From: Corbicula japonica
Lineage: Eukaryota; Mollusca; Bivalvia; Venerida; Cyrenidae
DNA: 64,000 nucleotides
Assembly: GCA_038501625.1 (NCBI GenBank)
Contig: JAZAYU010000079.1
Span: 1,426,001 to 1,490,000 of the forward strand
Direction of reading: 5' to 3'
Part shown: positions 50,201 to 58,500 of the stretch, piece after piece
Layout: every line of letters starts with the position of its first letter
Numbering within the stretch: position 1 is the first letter of the stretch
Program-made: the position numbers and the translations under genes
Notes under the pieces: model-generated
What the model saw: only the letters and a program-made list of their open reading frames with translations
Told to the model about the DNA's origin: nothing
The model's database searches: none

Positions 50201-51591
50201 GGGTATTCTGAGACTTTGTAAATTGTATTTTATTTATGAACAGAATGAGTGATACTTTTTACTTTGAGATTTAAACATCTGTCTATGAAATTTATCTTTG
50301 TATGGACTTGATTATGTATATGAACAATCAGAATTAAGGAGAAAGAACATTTTTCCACACTTATATGTGTAAAATTATTGTTTCATATACAAATATAATT
50401 CAGTGTTCATACCTTCTCATCTGCAATAATGTTATTCCACTGCATACAAACACGGTTACTGTTTAGACATAAATCTAGCATCGGCAGCTGACAGAAAATA
50501 TTCTCCAGCACTTCAAACGGTAACATTTCAAAGTAGTTGATTTTATCTTGTTTAGGGCAAGATCCAGATCCCAGCAGTCCATATTTGTCTTCAACCATAT
50601 TATCTGTTGAAGGTTTTTCATTTTTTCTTTCATTAACAGCAGAATCCTCCATGTCAGATGCAAAGGCAGACTCCATATCAAAACTATTGCTCTCAAAATA
50701 TTTGGCTGCCTCTTCTTGCAACTTTCTCTTATCATCCTTGAATGCTGACCCTTTTGTTTTCTGTTTTCTGCTTTTGTGATTGGTTTTTGGGTCAAAGTTT
50801 TTAGCTGCATCAAACAATTTCTTTACAACAGCATTTTCTGAAGGTACTGAATTTTGACTACAGCTTTGACTTTGAGAGGAACTGGGGCTGTTGGAAGGGC
50901 TGTCACTGACATAAATACATGAGTTACTGTCTGTTCCCGACACCTTTTTAATTGGTGAATACATTAAAGTCCTAGTGCTTTTAGTGTCTGATTTATCTTG
51001 ATTTACGTCAGCAATCTTGCTTGAACATTTTGCTGCTGCTGGTGAGTTGTTTGTAGATGTAAAAAAGTTTAATAGATTTCCTTGCATTGGTATTTGCTTC
51101 ACCTGCTTTTCTTTCCTACTCTTTGAACTGAGCTCATTGGTCACTGAAATGGTTTTTACCTCAACCAAATCACTTTTATTTGAGCTAAAGTTATACATGT
51201 CTGATGCCGACACAAAACCTTGAGATAAATTTACGGCTGCATAATTACCACCAGGAAGGTCCATGGAGTCATTTATCTTTCTTCTCTTATTGCGCATAAC
51301 AGGATGCAAACCAATGTTTACATCTTTCTTTGGATTTATAGCATGGGGATTGATCAGTGGTACTGCACCCTCCTGGCTACGGGCATGTTCATCACAGTCT
51401 GTAGCATCCATGTGAAGCCGTTTACGTTTTGTTTTACTTGCTATTTCAACATTTGAGTAGGTAATTGTCTGACAAACATTTTGTAATGGTTGGTCTAGTT
51501 CTGTTTCATTGTTTGGCAAAACTTGTTCGATTGACCCAAGACTGATATCAGATTTCGCGACGTTTTCATTTTCAGTCTGTATATCTTCCAT
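25201..51591 (-). CDS. FBH1: F-box DNA helicase 1, complete, 19 coding exons, 1210 aa
   Basis: Coding exons 5' to 3': 50413-51591, 49910-50037, 47074-47197, 46221-46414, 45342-45461, 43011-43108, 40703-40781, 40258-40347, 39481-39700, 38850-39015, 38072-38208, 35951-36050, 34476-34600, 33727-33802, 33123-33311, 29049-29240, 28032-28141, 26901-27026, 25201-25380. All junctions are GT-AG with matching phase, and the sum is 3633 nt. Order of domains: PIP box 170-177, F-box about 351-393, Walker A AFAGTGKT 612-619, Walker B DEAQD 792-796, [13 protein letters not shown] 816-828, motif [10 protein letters not shown] 1015-1023, motif [12 protein letters not shown] 1083-1092. FBH1 is a UvrD-family 3'-5' helicase and SCF substrate-recognition subunit that strips RAD51 and restrains recombination at stalled forks (family knowledge). 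A TAG precedes the ATG in frame and also looks like an acceptor (TTTTTTGTAG), so a 5' UTR intron is possible. Confidence 0.97.
25440..25960. repeat. Tandem-cored repeat in FBH1 intron 18
   Basis: Three units of about 165-180 bp with TAACTCTGAAGTGGCTGAAG, then GGACAATAA and GAACAAGGCGAATT. Ends in CGGACATCCCTGTGGACATC and CCCGCCATGGGGGTT. The 20-base block AGAGAGCAGACAAGGCGA is itself duplicated (25723, 25744). Confidence 0.5.
26060..26232. mobile_element. TTAA-type MITE, internally deleted
   Basis: Left TTCCTTTCCTCCATATATAC (outer bases lost), right AAGTAAAGGG-TTAA. Only 173 bp, so part of the second arm is deleted. Confidence 0.6.
26280..26722. mobile_element. MITE with ACTCAACAAAAA termini
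   Basis: Left TATACTCAACAAAAATGTTT, right (reverse complemented) TATACTCAACAAAAAATGTT, continuing TTGCAACTTT on both sides, so the inverted repeat is about 30 bp. TATA at both flanks allows a TA target duplication, as in Tc1/mariner MITEs. 443 bp, no coding content, in FBH1 intron 18. Confidence 0.65.
27150..27310 (+). mobile_element. tRNA-derived SINE fragment
   Basis: GATTAGCTCAGTGGTTATAGCA fits a pol III A box (TAGCTCAGTGG) and GGTTTGATAACCC resembles a B box 34 nt further on. The tRNA-unrelated tail continues with AAGCCAAGGTCCAGAG. Too degraded and without a closing acceptor stem to be a tRNA gene. Lies in FBH1 intron 17, on the strand opposite to the gene. Confidence 0.5.
28454..28701. 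mobile_element. TTAA-type MITE, full length
   Basis: TTAA-CCCTTTCCTCCATATA on the left, TATGGAGGAAAGGG-TTAA on the right, 248 bp including both TTAA. One of the least decayed copies. In FBH1 intron 16. Confidence 0.8.
29282..30033. mobile_element. MITE with CCGTATAATG termini, copy 1
   Basis: Ends CCGTATAATG...CATTATACGG flanked by TA on both sides (29280-29281, 30034-30035). Interior rich in TTTTCGCG/CGCGAAAA. It lies only 41 bp upstream of the exon 16 acceptor of FBH1. A second copy is at 42248-42883. Confidence 0.7.
30604..32899. mobile_element. Hairpin-ended, tandem-cored element in FBH1 intron 15
   Basis: Left end AACAAGAGCTGTCAGAGG with hairpin GCTGTC...GACAGC. Right end TAGCTCCCCTATTCTTCG, AATAGTCGAGCTAAAAA, again hairpin plus AGCTAAAAA. 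The right part has three units of about 180 bp (ATATTCCAAGTTTCAAGTTG; ATATTTTGCTTAACACAAAA). A second element is nested at 31022. Confidence 0.55.
31022..32290 (-). mobile_element. Nested ACTAGAAATG element with nuclear-receptor-like repeats
   Basis: Starts ACTAGAAATGTGTCCATAGG (hairpin GTGTCCATAGGACAC). Units of about 145 bp follow, each with TGACCTTGACCT, the reverse complement of AGGTCAAGGTCA, in six copies (near 31331, 31482, 31625, 31769, 31918, 32197), plus AAGTTATTTTGAAATCCCTC. It is the same family as 55046-56906, in the opposite orientation. The right boundary is uncertain. Confidence 0.55.
32951..33022. repeat. Long hairpin element, copy 2 (left arm only)
   Basis: GGGCCCGAGATCATAAAAGT and GCATCTGATTGGCTGAAATG match one arm of the family; the second arm is absent. 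It ends about 100 bp from FBH1 exon 15. Confidence 0.55.
33123..36050 (-). CDS. FBH1: FBH1 exons 12-15: motif IV and helicase domain 2
   Basis: Exon 12 starts [17 protein letters not shown]. Exon 13 has [17 protein letters not shown], motif IV with its arginine. Exon 14 is only 76 nt. Exon 15 has [20 protein letters not shown] and [19 protein letters not shown]. Phases are 1, 0, 1, 1. Confidence 0.93.
35626..35777. repeat. Long hairpin element, copy 3
   Basis: TGCCCAAGATCATAAAACTA at the left and TTTTATGATCGCTGGGCA at the right, with central ATCAGCCAATCAGATGC. Located in FBH1 intron 12. Confidence 0.6.
36340..37325. repeat. Tandem-cored repeat in FBH1 intron 11
   Basis: Five to six units of about 150-160 bp: GGGCCCATAACTCTGGC, AACTCCTGATGATATGCAC, AACTAGGCTTGGTGACAAAC, CTGTGAAGTTTCAATGAAAT, GGAGAAGAAGC. 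A short GTTAGGGTTAGGGTTAG at 37147-37163 sits inside one unit. Open frames at 36465-37253 are translations of the repeat. Confidence 0.6.
37480..37760. repeat. Short copy of the hairpin-headed repeat class
   Basis: Begins near GAATGTTTCCTTGGACACCG and ends ATCCCTCCGACTTTGTGGGG with CATAAAA, with a single core unit (CGGCCATAACTCTGGAAAAA; CATCTACAAATCCTGCTTGA) and a GATGGACATACC tail. Confidence 0.4.
37844..38071. mobile_element. TTAA-type MITE abutting the exon 11 donor of FBH1
   Basis: The left end is TAAGCCTTCACTCCATAGAT. On the right the family sequence (minus strand: ACTGCAGAGCCAGAGCAGCC, family consensus AGTGTAGATCCAGATCAGCC) runs up to GTATGCGGGGTC, which is the intron start of exon 11. 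The right terminal repeat is missing. Confidence 0.55.
38072..39700 (-). CDS. FBH1: FBH1 exons 9-11: Walker B and motif III
   Basis: Exon 9 (73 codons) is an insertion-like helical segment. Exon 10 ends with [12 protein letters not shown], the catalytic D792-E793. Exon 11 has [20 protein letters not shown], motif III contacting ssDNA and nucleotide. Exon 11's donor is immediately followed by MITE sequence (37844-38071). Confidence 0.95.
38525..38660 (+). repeat. Head of a hairpin-headed repeat with (GGTC)n
   Basis: ATGGCCCCCTCCAAAGAAGA and GGAGGTATATTGG form a head, followed by GGTCAGTCGGTCGGTCGGTC. It matches the head-then-GTCNGTCN architecture of the other elements, and the rest is truncated. 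In FBH1 intron 10. Confidence 0.35.
39116..39367. mobile_element. TTAA-type MITE, full length
   Basis: TTAA-CCCTTTCCTCCATAGACA and TATGGAGGAAAGGG-TTAA, both arms present. In FBH1 intron 9. Confidence 0.8.
40258..43108 (-). CDS. FBH1: FBH1 exons 6-8: Q-motif region and Walker A
   Basis: Exon 6 carries [20 protein letters not shown] (Q-motif region) and ends AFA|G. The Walker A is split by the intron: exon 7 supplies the rest of G, then [15 protein letters not shown], giving K618 as the ATP-binding lysine. Exon 7 ends FLLVVYN and exon 8 carries [13 protein letters not shown]. Confidence 0.95.
40511..40658. repeat. Long hairpin element, copy 4 (most intact)
   Basis: About 148 bp: TGCCCAAGATCACAAAACTA / TAGTTTTATGATCTTGGGCC, and AAGGATCTGATTGGCTGAAA with GGCGACCAGTCGCCATTTCT at the centre. 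Arms are nearly fully complementary. In FBH1 intron 7, about 45 bp from exon 7. Confidence 0.7.
40801..41282. mobile_element. Outer TTAA-type MITE carrying a nested sibling
   Basis: Starts TTAACACTTTACTTCATAGA, is interrupted at 40848, resumes at TAGTGTAGATTCAGATCAGC (41083) and ends ATGGAGGAAAGGG-TTAA at 41282. In FBH1 intron 6. Confidence 0.65.
40848..41082. mobile_element. Inner TTAA-type MITE inserted in the outer copy
   Basis: TTAA-CCCTTTCCTCCATAGATA to GTATGGAGGAAAGGG-TTAA, with its own TTAA at both ends (40848-40851, 41079-41082). Less decayed than the outer copy. Confidence 0.7.
41283..42247. other. FBH1 intron 6 (part), low-grade repeats
   Basis: Loose repetition of GAAGCTATGG and TAGAAGCTAT (41383-41690), then units with AATGACCTTGACCCCAAATAC (41811, 41945, 42090). 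No gene seen. Confidence 0.4.
42248..42883. mobile_element. MITE with CCGTATAATG-type termini, copy 2
   Basis: ACCATATAATGGGTTATTTT at the left, AAAATAACCCATTATACGGT at the right. The interior matches 29282-30033 (for example AAAATTTTCACGG, TTGACATC, ATGAAGCGATA). In FBH1 intron 6, about 130 bp from exon 6. Confidence 0.7.
43386..45070. mobile_element. TTAA-type MITE split by a 1.47-kb insertion
   Basis: The left part ends GCTGATATGAATC at 43552. The right part resumes TGAATCTATATTGCTTGCCC at 45027. Joined across the insertion they match the family (GCTGATCTGGATCTACACTG). In FBH1 intron 5. Confidence 0.65.
43553..45026. mobile_element. Element with CATAGG...CCTATG ends and a 6-bp TGAATC duplication
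   Basis: Left CATAGGTGGATCCAGGAT followed by GGGGGGGCGGA. Right, reverse complemented, CATAGGCAGATCCAGTGGGG. TGAATC flanks both ends (43547-43552, 45027-45032). Subterminal GC-rich block (43600-43690, CAGGGCAAAGCCCTGG) is related to 7468-7552, and 44270-44720 is shared with 20380-20515. No transposase seen in 1474 bp; the superfamily is not clear to me. Confidence 0.6.
45342..50037 (-). CDS. FBH1: FBH1 exons 2-5: linker between F-box and helicase core
   Basis: Residues 394-582. Exon 2 opens [20 protein letters not shown]. Exon 3 has [20 protein letters not shown]. Exon 4 has [20 protein letters not shown] and a hydrophobic [16 protein letters not shown] stretch. Exon 5 has [14 protein letters not shown]. 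This helical region sits between F-box and ATPase core as in animal FBH1. Introns 3-5 are heavily invaded by MITEs and tandem-cored elements. Confidence 0.9.
45465..45780. repeat. Degenerate tandem repeat, about 37-bp unit
   Basis: Repeated ATAAAACAATATGTAATCATCC / CTGAAAAACAT blocks, about eight units, starting right beside FBH1 exon 5 (upper edge 45461); the first unit includes the acceptor region (CCTGAAAAACATC). Confidence 0.55.
45856..46087. mobile_element. TTAA-type MITE
   Basis: TTAA-CCCTTTCCTCCATATACA to TTCGGAGTAAAGGG-TTAA. In FBH1 intron 4, 134 bp from exon 4. Confidence 0.75.
46570..46640 (+). mobile_element. tRNA-like SINE remnant
   Basis: TGGTGACTTGGTAGAGCATGG (A-box-like) and GGTTTCGATCCCTGG (B-box-like) at tRNA spacing. 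Acceptor stem does not close. In FBH1 intron 3. Confidence 0.4.
46781..47020. mobile_element. TTAA-type MITE with an AT microsatellite
   Basis: CTCTTTCCTCCATATATATA at the left, TATGGAGGAAAGGCTTAA at the right. An (AT)n expansion sits just inside the left terminus. 53 bp from FBH1 exon 3. Confidence 0.65.
47311..49754. mobile_element. TTAA-type MITE split by a 2.25-kb tandem-cored element
   Basis: Left half CTTTTACTCCATATATAGGC to GAGCAGAAATAACTTTA (about 47433). Right half AAATCTAAAACCAAACAGTGCAG (49680 on) to ATGAAAAGGGTTAG. In FBH1 intron 2. Confidence 0.55.
47434..49680 (-). mobile_element. Tandem-cored element with CCCCCGG / GGGGGGC ends
   Basis: Left AACAAGAAGCTGTGTTCGGA with CATATGCCCCCGG. 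Right GGACGGACGTACGGAAGGAC followed by GCGGGGGGCATATAAA. From about 48330 to 49610 there are seven units of roughly 185 bp (AGTTATGTAACTTGTCAGGG, TCATGACCTGTGAACTG, TTTAGTAAGTGTGTAAACTT, GCTCTTTGTAGAAATTGAGA, GGTTAACCATTT). The 133-codon open frame at 49365-49766 is repeat sequence. Confidence 0.6.
50413..51591 (-). CDS. FBH1: FBH1 exon 1: disordered N-terminus, PIP box, F-box
   Basis: 393 codons. Residues 1-350 are low in hydrophobics and rich in S, K and N, with two basic clusters (TKRKRLH 54-60; NKRRKIND 101-108) likely to be nuclear localisation signals. QGNLLNFF at 170-177 fits the PCNA-interacting consensus QxxLxxFF exactly. A serine-rich run follows around residues 229-248. The F-box ([20 protein letters not shown], then [20 protein letters not shown]) occupies residues 351-393 and should bind SKP1. 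The exon ends in phase 0 at AAG|GTATGA. Confidence 0.95.
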
Positions 51592-52501
51592 TCCCTACAA
51601 AAAAGCGTTTCGAGATTCAAACATTTCAACTAAAATCAATGTTGCAAAAAGTCTTAAAGCGGATTTAGAGCATTCTACATGGAAATATTGGTCTTCTTGT
51701 TATTTTTAGTTTTTCTTTCACTTTCTAATTCTGCTTATGTCCTAGACAATTCTATAATGGTTTACTTTTACCAGCGCAATAATTTTATAACTTAAGTTTA
51801 AAAATATCTGTTAATGTTTATAAATTAATAAATCTTCTTAGTTAATAATTCATGCAAAGAAATAAAAAAATATTTCGTAAATATTATTGTTATAAGCGAC
51901 AATATCCTATTTTCCAACCCTCGGGCACAGATCAACACAAACTGTCAAACATTGAAGCTTTAAGATGCCTGACACAAGTGATATTGAATTATTCAAGCAG
52001 AAGGTTGACTTAACAACAATTTTTTGAATATTCAAATTTTGAAGAACGAATTACTCAAGTTCACAAATTGTCACAAAATACATGCCCATATGATTTGTGC
52101 AGAGGTGTACAATACAGTTTGTCAACCAGATCCGGTTGTGGAGCAATAATATGAATTTTGTTTTTTGTTTTATAGTATGCAAGATGTCTTACAGAAAATA
52201 TGTTGCACTTATTTTAGTTTTCGTGTGTGTTTACTTCCACAAATAAAACAATAACTGACAGACACATTTAAACCAGTTCCGATTATTTCCATCAGTTCCG
52301 AATAAAAATTGGACGTCATCTCTCAAAGTGTTTTTGGCTGTCAAATTTCACAGCTGTGTAATGGTTTTGACAGACCGAATTCATTTTCACATGTTTTCTG
52401 TCTTAAAAGTTCAAAATAATTCTGAAATAAATGAAATAACACTATTGTGCAATTAAGTTAGTTATTTAGATTAAAGGATTATCTAAAGCAGAAAAACACT
52501 C
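51592..52501. promoter_or_regulatory. Head-to-head intergenic region between FBH1 and the zinc-finger gene
   Basis: 910 bp between the FBH1 start (minus) and the proposed start of the plus-strand gene. AT-rich, repeat-poor compared with the surroundings, with no clear TATA or CpG island. Divergent arrangement makes a shared promoter possible; this is inferred from position only. Confidence 0.35.
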
Positions 52502-55500
52502 ATGACATCACAAGTTCAAAGGCATAGGCTACAGGTATTGCACTAAGTGTATCTGACTCAACCTTAAAGTCATCTTTACATGGGGTAGATATGATATAAT
52601 CCCATTGTAGCTCAACCCCACCATCATCATGTCAAGCTGGCCATCATTGTGCTGCTAGATACTGGTCACCCAGTAACTTCCAAGAACACTACCATCTTTG
52701 TCTAGATTATCTCAGTCGAAGGCTGTCATGGACCTTGGAAAATTACCAATAGCTAGGTTAACCACCCACATCCTCTAGCTTTAAGTGTCTCTTTTCATCA
52801 GTTATCATTCCCATTTTATCCTTTGAAAATAATTCCAACTCTGGTATCTACACTACCTGCTCATCAATTACTGATCCGGAATTTGTTAAAAAGATTGCCT
52901 CACAGAAACCATCACAAAAACAAAATTCAAATATTTATTCATACTATTAAGCTTACGATGGTAAGACTATGATAAAACACAAAATTGCAAATTACCATTT
53001 TTTTCGTTCTGAAATCACAGAAGAATCTTAATCTTTACAGTTTTAACAATAAAACCTGGGACCTCTGGATCAGGAGACTGATGTGTAAACTCTCTATGTT
53101 AAATTTTTCAGGTTGATGAAATGACTGTGATAGCATTAAGATTGTCAAGAGACCAACAGCCGGCAGCCAGGGAGTATTTTTTGAAGCATGGTACCATTCT
53201 ATTCAACTTGTTAGGTATCCTACTGCAAGAAAAGTCAGACAACCACAAGGAGTGTTTGATAAATGATGACAAAAGTAACATTAGAGACCAGGGCTGCATT
53301 CAGAATGAAGAGAATTTCAAAGTGACAGCTTCATTAAGAAATGTTAACAATGTCCTTAAATGTGAAATTAGAAATACACAACCAGTCCCCAGGGTGACTA
53401 GATGTTCTAAGACTGTTGACAGTATGTTGAATGATGAAGTACCCAAGTCTTGCTTAAAGACCACCAACAAAGAGATTCTTATGAAATGTGTTAATGTAGA
53501 GAGCAATGCTGTTAGCAACAAGAACACAAACTCTTCACAAGTGAAAACACATTTGCCAAAAAAATGTAAGTCACTCAGATTACTTTACTTCTAAAATAAT
53601 TTGCAAAACCAAAAGCTACAGACAATTTAAACATAATCATTTAATGACACATTTGTAAATTTCTTTTGTGAGTCCACTTTTGCTCAGTAACCTTTGAAGC
53701 TCTGCTTGTTTAGTTGAAATTGTAGTTGCAGCTATTGAGACAAGCTTCATAACTCTGGACAGGATTTTGCAATTATTGTTCAATACAATGTAATTACCAA
53801 CTTCTGAGCCTAAATTCCATTGAAAATTTAATATTGCTGCCTAAAAAGGAGGTTCAAGCAACCCTACCAAACCCCACCTGGATCTGCCACTGATCTAAGG
53901 TAGTTCTCCACTGATGTAATTACGTTGACTGTGCAGGATTTCACACAACAGATTATGAACATCATGAACGAAACATTGATCTCTAAAATTATCATTTCAA
54001 CATCTGGAGTCCGATCAGGTATACTTAAAACTGTTCATCCAATAATTAAAATACTCAATCTGTTTGATTTCGATAATTTCGCCTACCAACTCAATAAAAT
54101 TTCATAATTGAAAAATTTGATTTGAATTTTCAGGTGATGTTTCGAAACACGTCATTGAAAATGAGATATTAGATTTGCTAAAGGCTGTTCCTCACCTTTC
54201 ACATTGTGTACCAACAGAAGAGAATAATGTGCGAATACTCATAGGTAACTTGTATTATACATTGTAACACAGAGATTTTTTTATCTGATAAGAAAAGGTG
54301 AAATGAATTAGCTGTTGAATTTCAAATACATATAGGCTTAATTTTCTCAAATATCCAACTTGCACTGCTACTATACTTCTTGTCCATATGGTGCTACTTA
54401 TAAAATGAGGTGTGCATATTCCAGTTGGAGAGGTGCGTTAGCAAATTGTACAATAACAAGGTAGGGGATGTGTTTTTAGCAGGATTGTATGGTCTATACA
54501 AATGTTGCTCAAAAATAAAAATAAAGATTCAACCCTAAATAGAATAAACTTTGTGTGTTTAGTCGTTTTTCAGAAATCATTTGATCTGACTGAGATTTTC
54601 CCATTTCCTAGAAGCTGAACTGAGATGCAATAAAGTTTTTTCTATTTAGGTTCGAACTATGTTTTTAGCTCACCTGAGCACGAAGTGCTCATGGTGAGCT
54701 TTTGTGATCGCCTGATGTCTGTCGTCCGTGCGTGCGTCGTCAACTTTTTCTTCAAACGACTTCTTCTCCTGAACTCCTGGGCCAATCTTGCTGAAACTTG
54801 GCAGGAATGTTACTTGCATGAAGCTTTACCAAAATTGTTCAAATGGTTCCAGTCCATTGCCTATCTAGGTCACAGAGGATAAAAATAGATTTTGAACATG
54901 AAATTTTTAAAAATCTTCTCTGAAACTGTAAGGCCTAGAACTTTGATATTTGGTGTGTAGCATCACCTAGTGGTCCTCTACCAAGATTGTTCAAATTATA
55001 GCCCTGGGGTCAAAATTGGCCCCGCCCGGGTGGGGTCATGTGTTTTTATGCCCCCGCCATGTAATGGCGGAAGGGCATATAGTGTTCACCCTGGCTGTGT
55101 GTGGGTGTGTCAGTGTGTCAGTGTGTGTGTATGTTCGAAAATCGTGTCCGCTCTGTAACTTTGTTATTTCTTATTGGATTTTAAAATAACTTGGTACGAA
55201 TGTTCACCATATCAAGACGGTGTGTCGCGTACAATACCCATGCCCGTAGGTCCAAGGTCAAGGTCACTGTTACTAAAAATAGAATTTTCTTGTCCGGGCT
55301 GTAACTTTCTTATGAATAAAGGGATTTCAAAATAACTTGGCACAAATGTTCACCATGACAAGGCGGTGTGTCGCGTACAACACCCATGCCTGTAGGTCCA
55401 AGGTCAAGGTCACTGTTACTAAAAATAGAATTTTGTTGGAAAAATCTTGTCCGCTCTGTAACTTTGTTATTTCTTATTGGATTTTAAAATAACTTGGTAT

Positions 55501-58500
55501 GAATGTTCACTATATCAAGACGGTGTGTCGCGTACAATACCCATGCCCGTAGGTCCAAGGTCAAGGTCACTGTTACTAAAAATAGAATTTTCTTGTCCGG
55601 GCTGTAACTTCCTTATGAATAGAGGGATTTCTAAATTACTTGGCACAAATGTTCACCATGACAAGGCGGTGTGTCGCGTACAACACCCATGCCTGTAGGT
55701 CCAAGGTCAAGGTCACTGTTACTAAAAATAGAATTTTGTTAGAAAAATCTTGTCCGCTCTGTAACTTTGTTATTTCTTAATGGATTTTAAAATAACTTGG
55801 TATGAATGTTCACTATATGAAGACGGTGTGTCGCGTACAATACCCATGCCTGTAGGTACAAGGTCAAGGTCACTGTTACTAAAAATAGAATTTTCTTGTC
55901 CGGGCTGTAACTTTCTTATAAATAGAGGGATTTCAAAATAACTTGGCACAAATGTTCACCATGACAAGGCGGTATGTCGCGTACATGACCCATGCCTGTA
56001 GGTCCAAGGTCAAGGTCACTGTTACTAAAAATAGAATTTTGTTGGAAAAATCTTGTCCGCTCTGTAACTTTGTTATTTCTTATTGGATTTTAAAATAAAC
56101 TTGGTATGAATGTTCACTATATCAAGACGGTGTGTCATGTACAATACCCATGCCTGTAGGTACAAGGTCAAGGTCACTGTTACTTAAAATAGAATTTTCT
56201 TGTCCGGGCTGTAACTTTCTTATGAATGGAGGGATTTCAAAATAACTTGGCACAAATGTTCAACATGACAAGGCGGTGTGTCGCATACAACACCCATGCA
56301 TGTAGGTCCAAGGTCAAGGTCACTGTTACTAAAAATAGAATTTTCTTGTCCAGGCTGTAACTTCCTTATGAATGGAGGGATTTCAAAATTACTTGGCACA
56401 AATGTTCACCATGATAAGGCGATGTGTCGTGTGCAACACCCATGCCTAAAGGTCAGAGGTCAAGGTCTCTGTTACTAAAAATAGAATTTTCTTATAAAAA
56501 TCTTGTCTGCTCTGTTTTTGTTATGTCTTATTGGATTTTAAAATAACTTGGTATAAATTTATTATATCAAGACGATGTGTTGTGTACAATACCCATGCCT
56601 GTAGGTCCAAGGTCAAGGTCACTGTTACAAAAAATAGAAATTTCTTGTACTGGCTATAACTTTGTTATTAACAGAACGATTTCAAAACAATTTGGCACAA
56701 ATGTTCACTATGACAAGGCGTTGTGTTGAGTACAATTCCCATGCCTGTAGGTCCTAGGTCAAGGTCACTATACTAAAACCAGAATTTTCTTGTCTGGGCT
56801 GTGAGTTTGTTATTACTCATTGGATTTTAAAATAACTTGGTATAAATGTTCACCATGACAAACATGCGTAGCGGGGGCATCCGTGTCCTATGGACACATT
56901 TCTAGTCCTTATAAATATATATACCAAAAACTTAAAAAATCTTCTTCTCCGAAACCGCAATGGCTAGAAGTTAGATATTTGGCATTTAGCATCCTCTAGT
57001 GGAACTCTACAAAGATTGTTCAAATTATTTCCCTGGGGTCAAAATTGGCCCCGCCCCAGGGGTCACTTCATTTTGCATAGACTCATATAGGAAAAACTTT
57101 AAAAATCTTCTTGTCTGAAACCACAAGGCCTAGAACTTAGATATTTGGCATTTAGCACCCTCTAGTGGAACTCTACAAAGATTGTTCAAATTATTTCCCT
57201 GGGGTCAAAATTGGCCCCGCCCCAGGGGTCACTTCATTACATAGACTTATATAGGAAAAACTTTAAAAATCTTCTTGTCTGAAACCACAAGGCCTAGAGC
57301 TTAGATATTTGGCATTTAGCATCCTCTAGTGGAACTCGACAAAGATTGTTCAAATTATTTCCCTGGGGTCAAAATTGGCCCCACCCCAGGGGTCACTTCA
57401 TTTTGCATAGACTTATATAGGAAAAACTTTAAAAATCTTCTTGTCTGAAACAACAAGGCCTAGAGCTTAGATATTTGGCATTTAGCACCCTCTAGTGGAA
57501 CTCTACAAAGATTGTTCAAATGATTTCCCTGGGGTCAAAATTGGCCCCGCCCCAGGGGTCACTTCATTTTATATAGACTTATATAGGAAAAACTTTAAAA
57601 ATCTTCTTGTCTGAAACCACAAGGCCTAGAGCTTAGATATTTGGCATTTAGCATCCTCTATTGGAACTCTACAAAGATTGTTCAAATTATTTTCCTGGGG
57701 TCAAAATTGGCCCCGCCCCAGGGGTCACTTCATTTTACATAGACTTGTATAGGAAAAACTTTAAAAATCTTCTTGTCTGAAACCACAAGCTGAGAGTACT
57801 TTTGCACTCAGGTGAGCGATATAGGGCCATCATGGCCCTCTTGTTTTATTTTTTTGGCAACGTTTGTATAGATTGTAAAATTCCTGCTAAAAGATATTAC
57901 CGAACTTGTTTATATTGAATATGCTTATGCACCTCGCTCACTGGAATATGTGCACCTAATTTATCGATACAACTGTTGGGATTGGAGGTGTGCGTTTTGT
58001 AGCTTATTCAAAATACATAATGCAAATTATGCTTAATTTTAACTTGTTTAACTAAGTGAGTTGGAGTTATTTCACCAAGACAACTTGTACTTGTTTGTTG
58101 ATTTGAGAACCTGTTGCGGCAAGTGTGAGGTTGGTGCACCCTAGAACCAGGTTTAAACCCAATTGGCAATTTGATTTGCCACTGACCGTTCCAAGGCGGT
58201 AACCCCTCTGGTTCTCATTTTTGTTAATTGTTTGTGGTGTCTTTTTAGCTCACCTGTCACGTAGTGACAAGGTGAGCTTTTGTGACCGCCTGATGTCCGT
58301 CGTCCGTCGTCCGTCGTGCGTCGTCAACAATTGCTTCAATCGACTTCTTCTCTGAAACGGCTTGGCCAATTTTGATGAAACTTGCCACAGATGTTCCTTG
58401 CATGAAGCTCTTCCAAAGTTGTTCAAAGAAATCAATTCCATGCAGAACTCTGGTTGCCATGGCAACCGAAAGGAAAAACTTTAAAAATCTTCTTGTCTGA

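Noticed and set aside
55477..56478. Repeated open frames of 66-73 codons
   Set aside because: Both are the same repeat unit read in one frame; no start context, no conserved domain.
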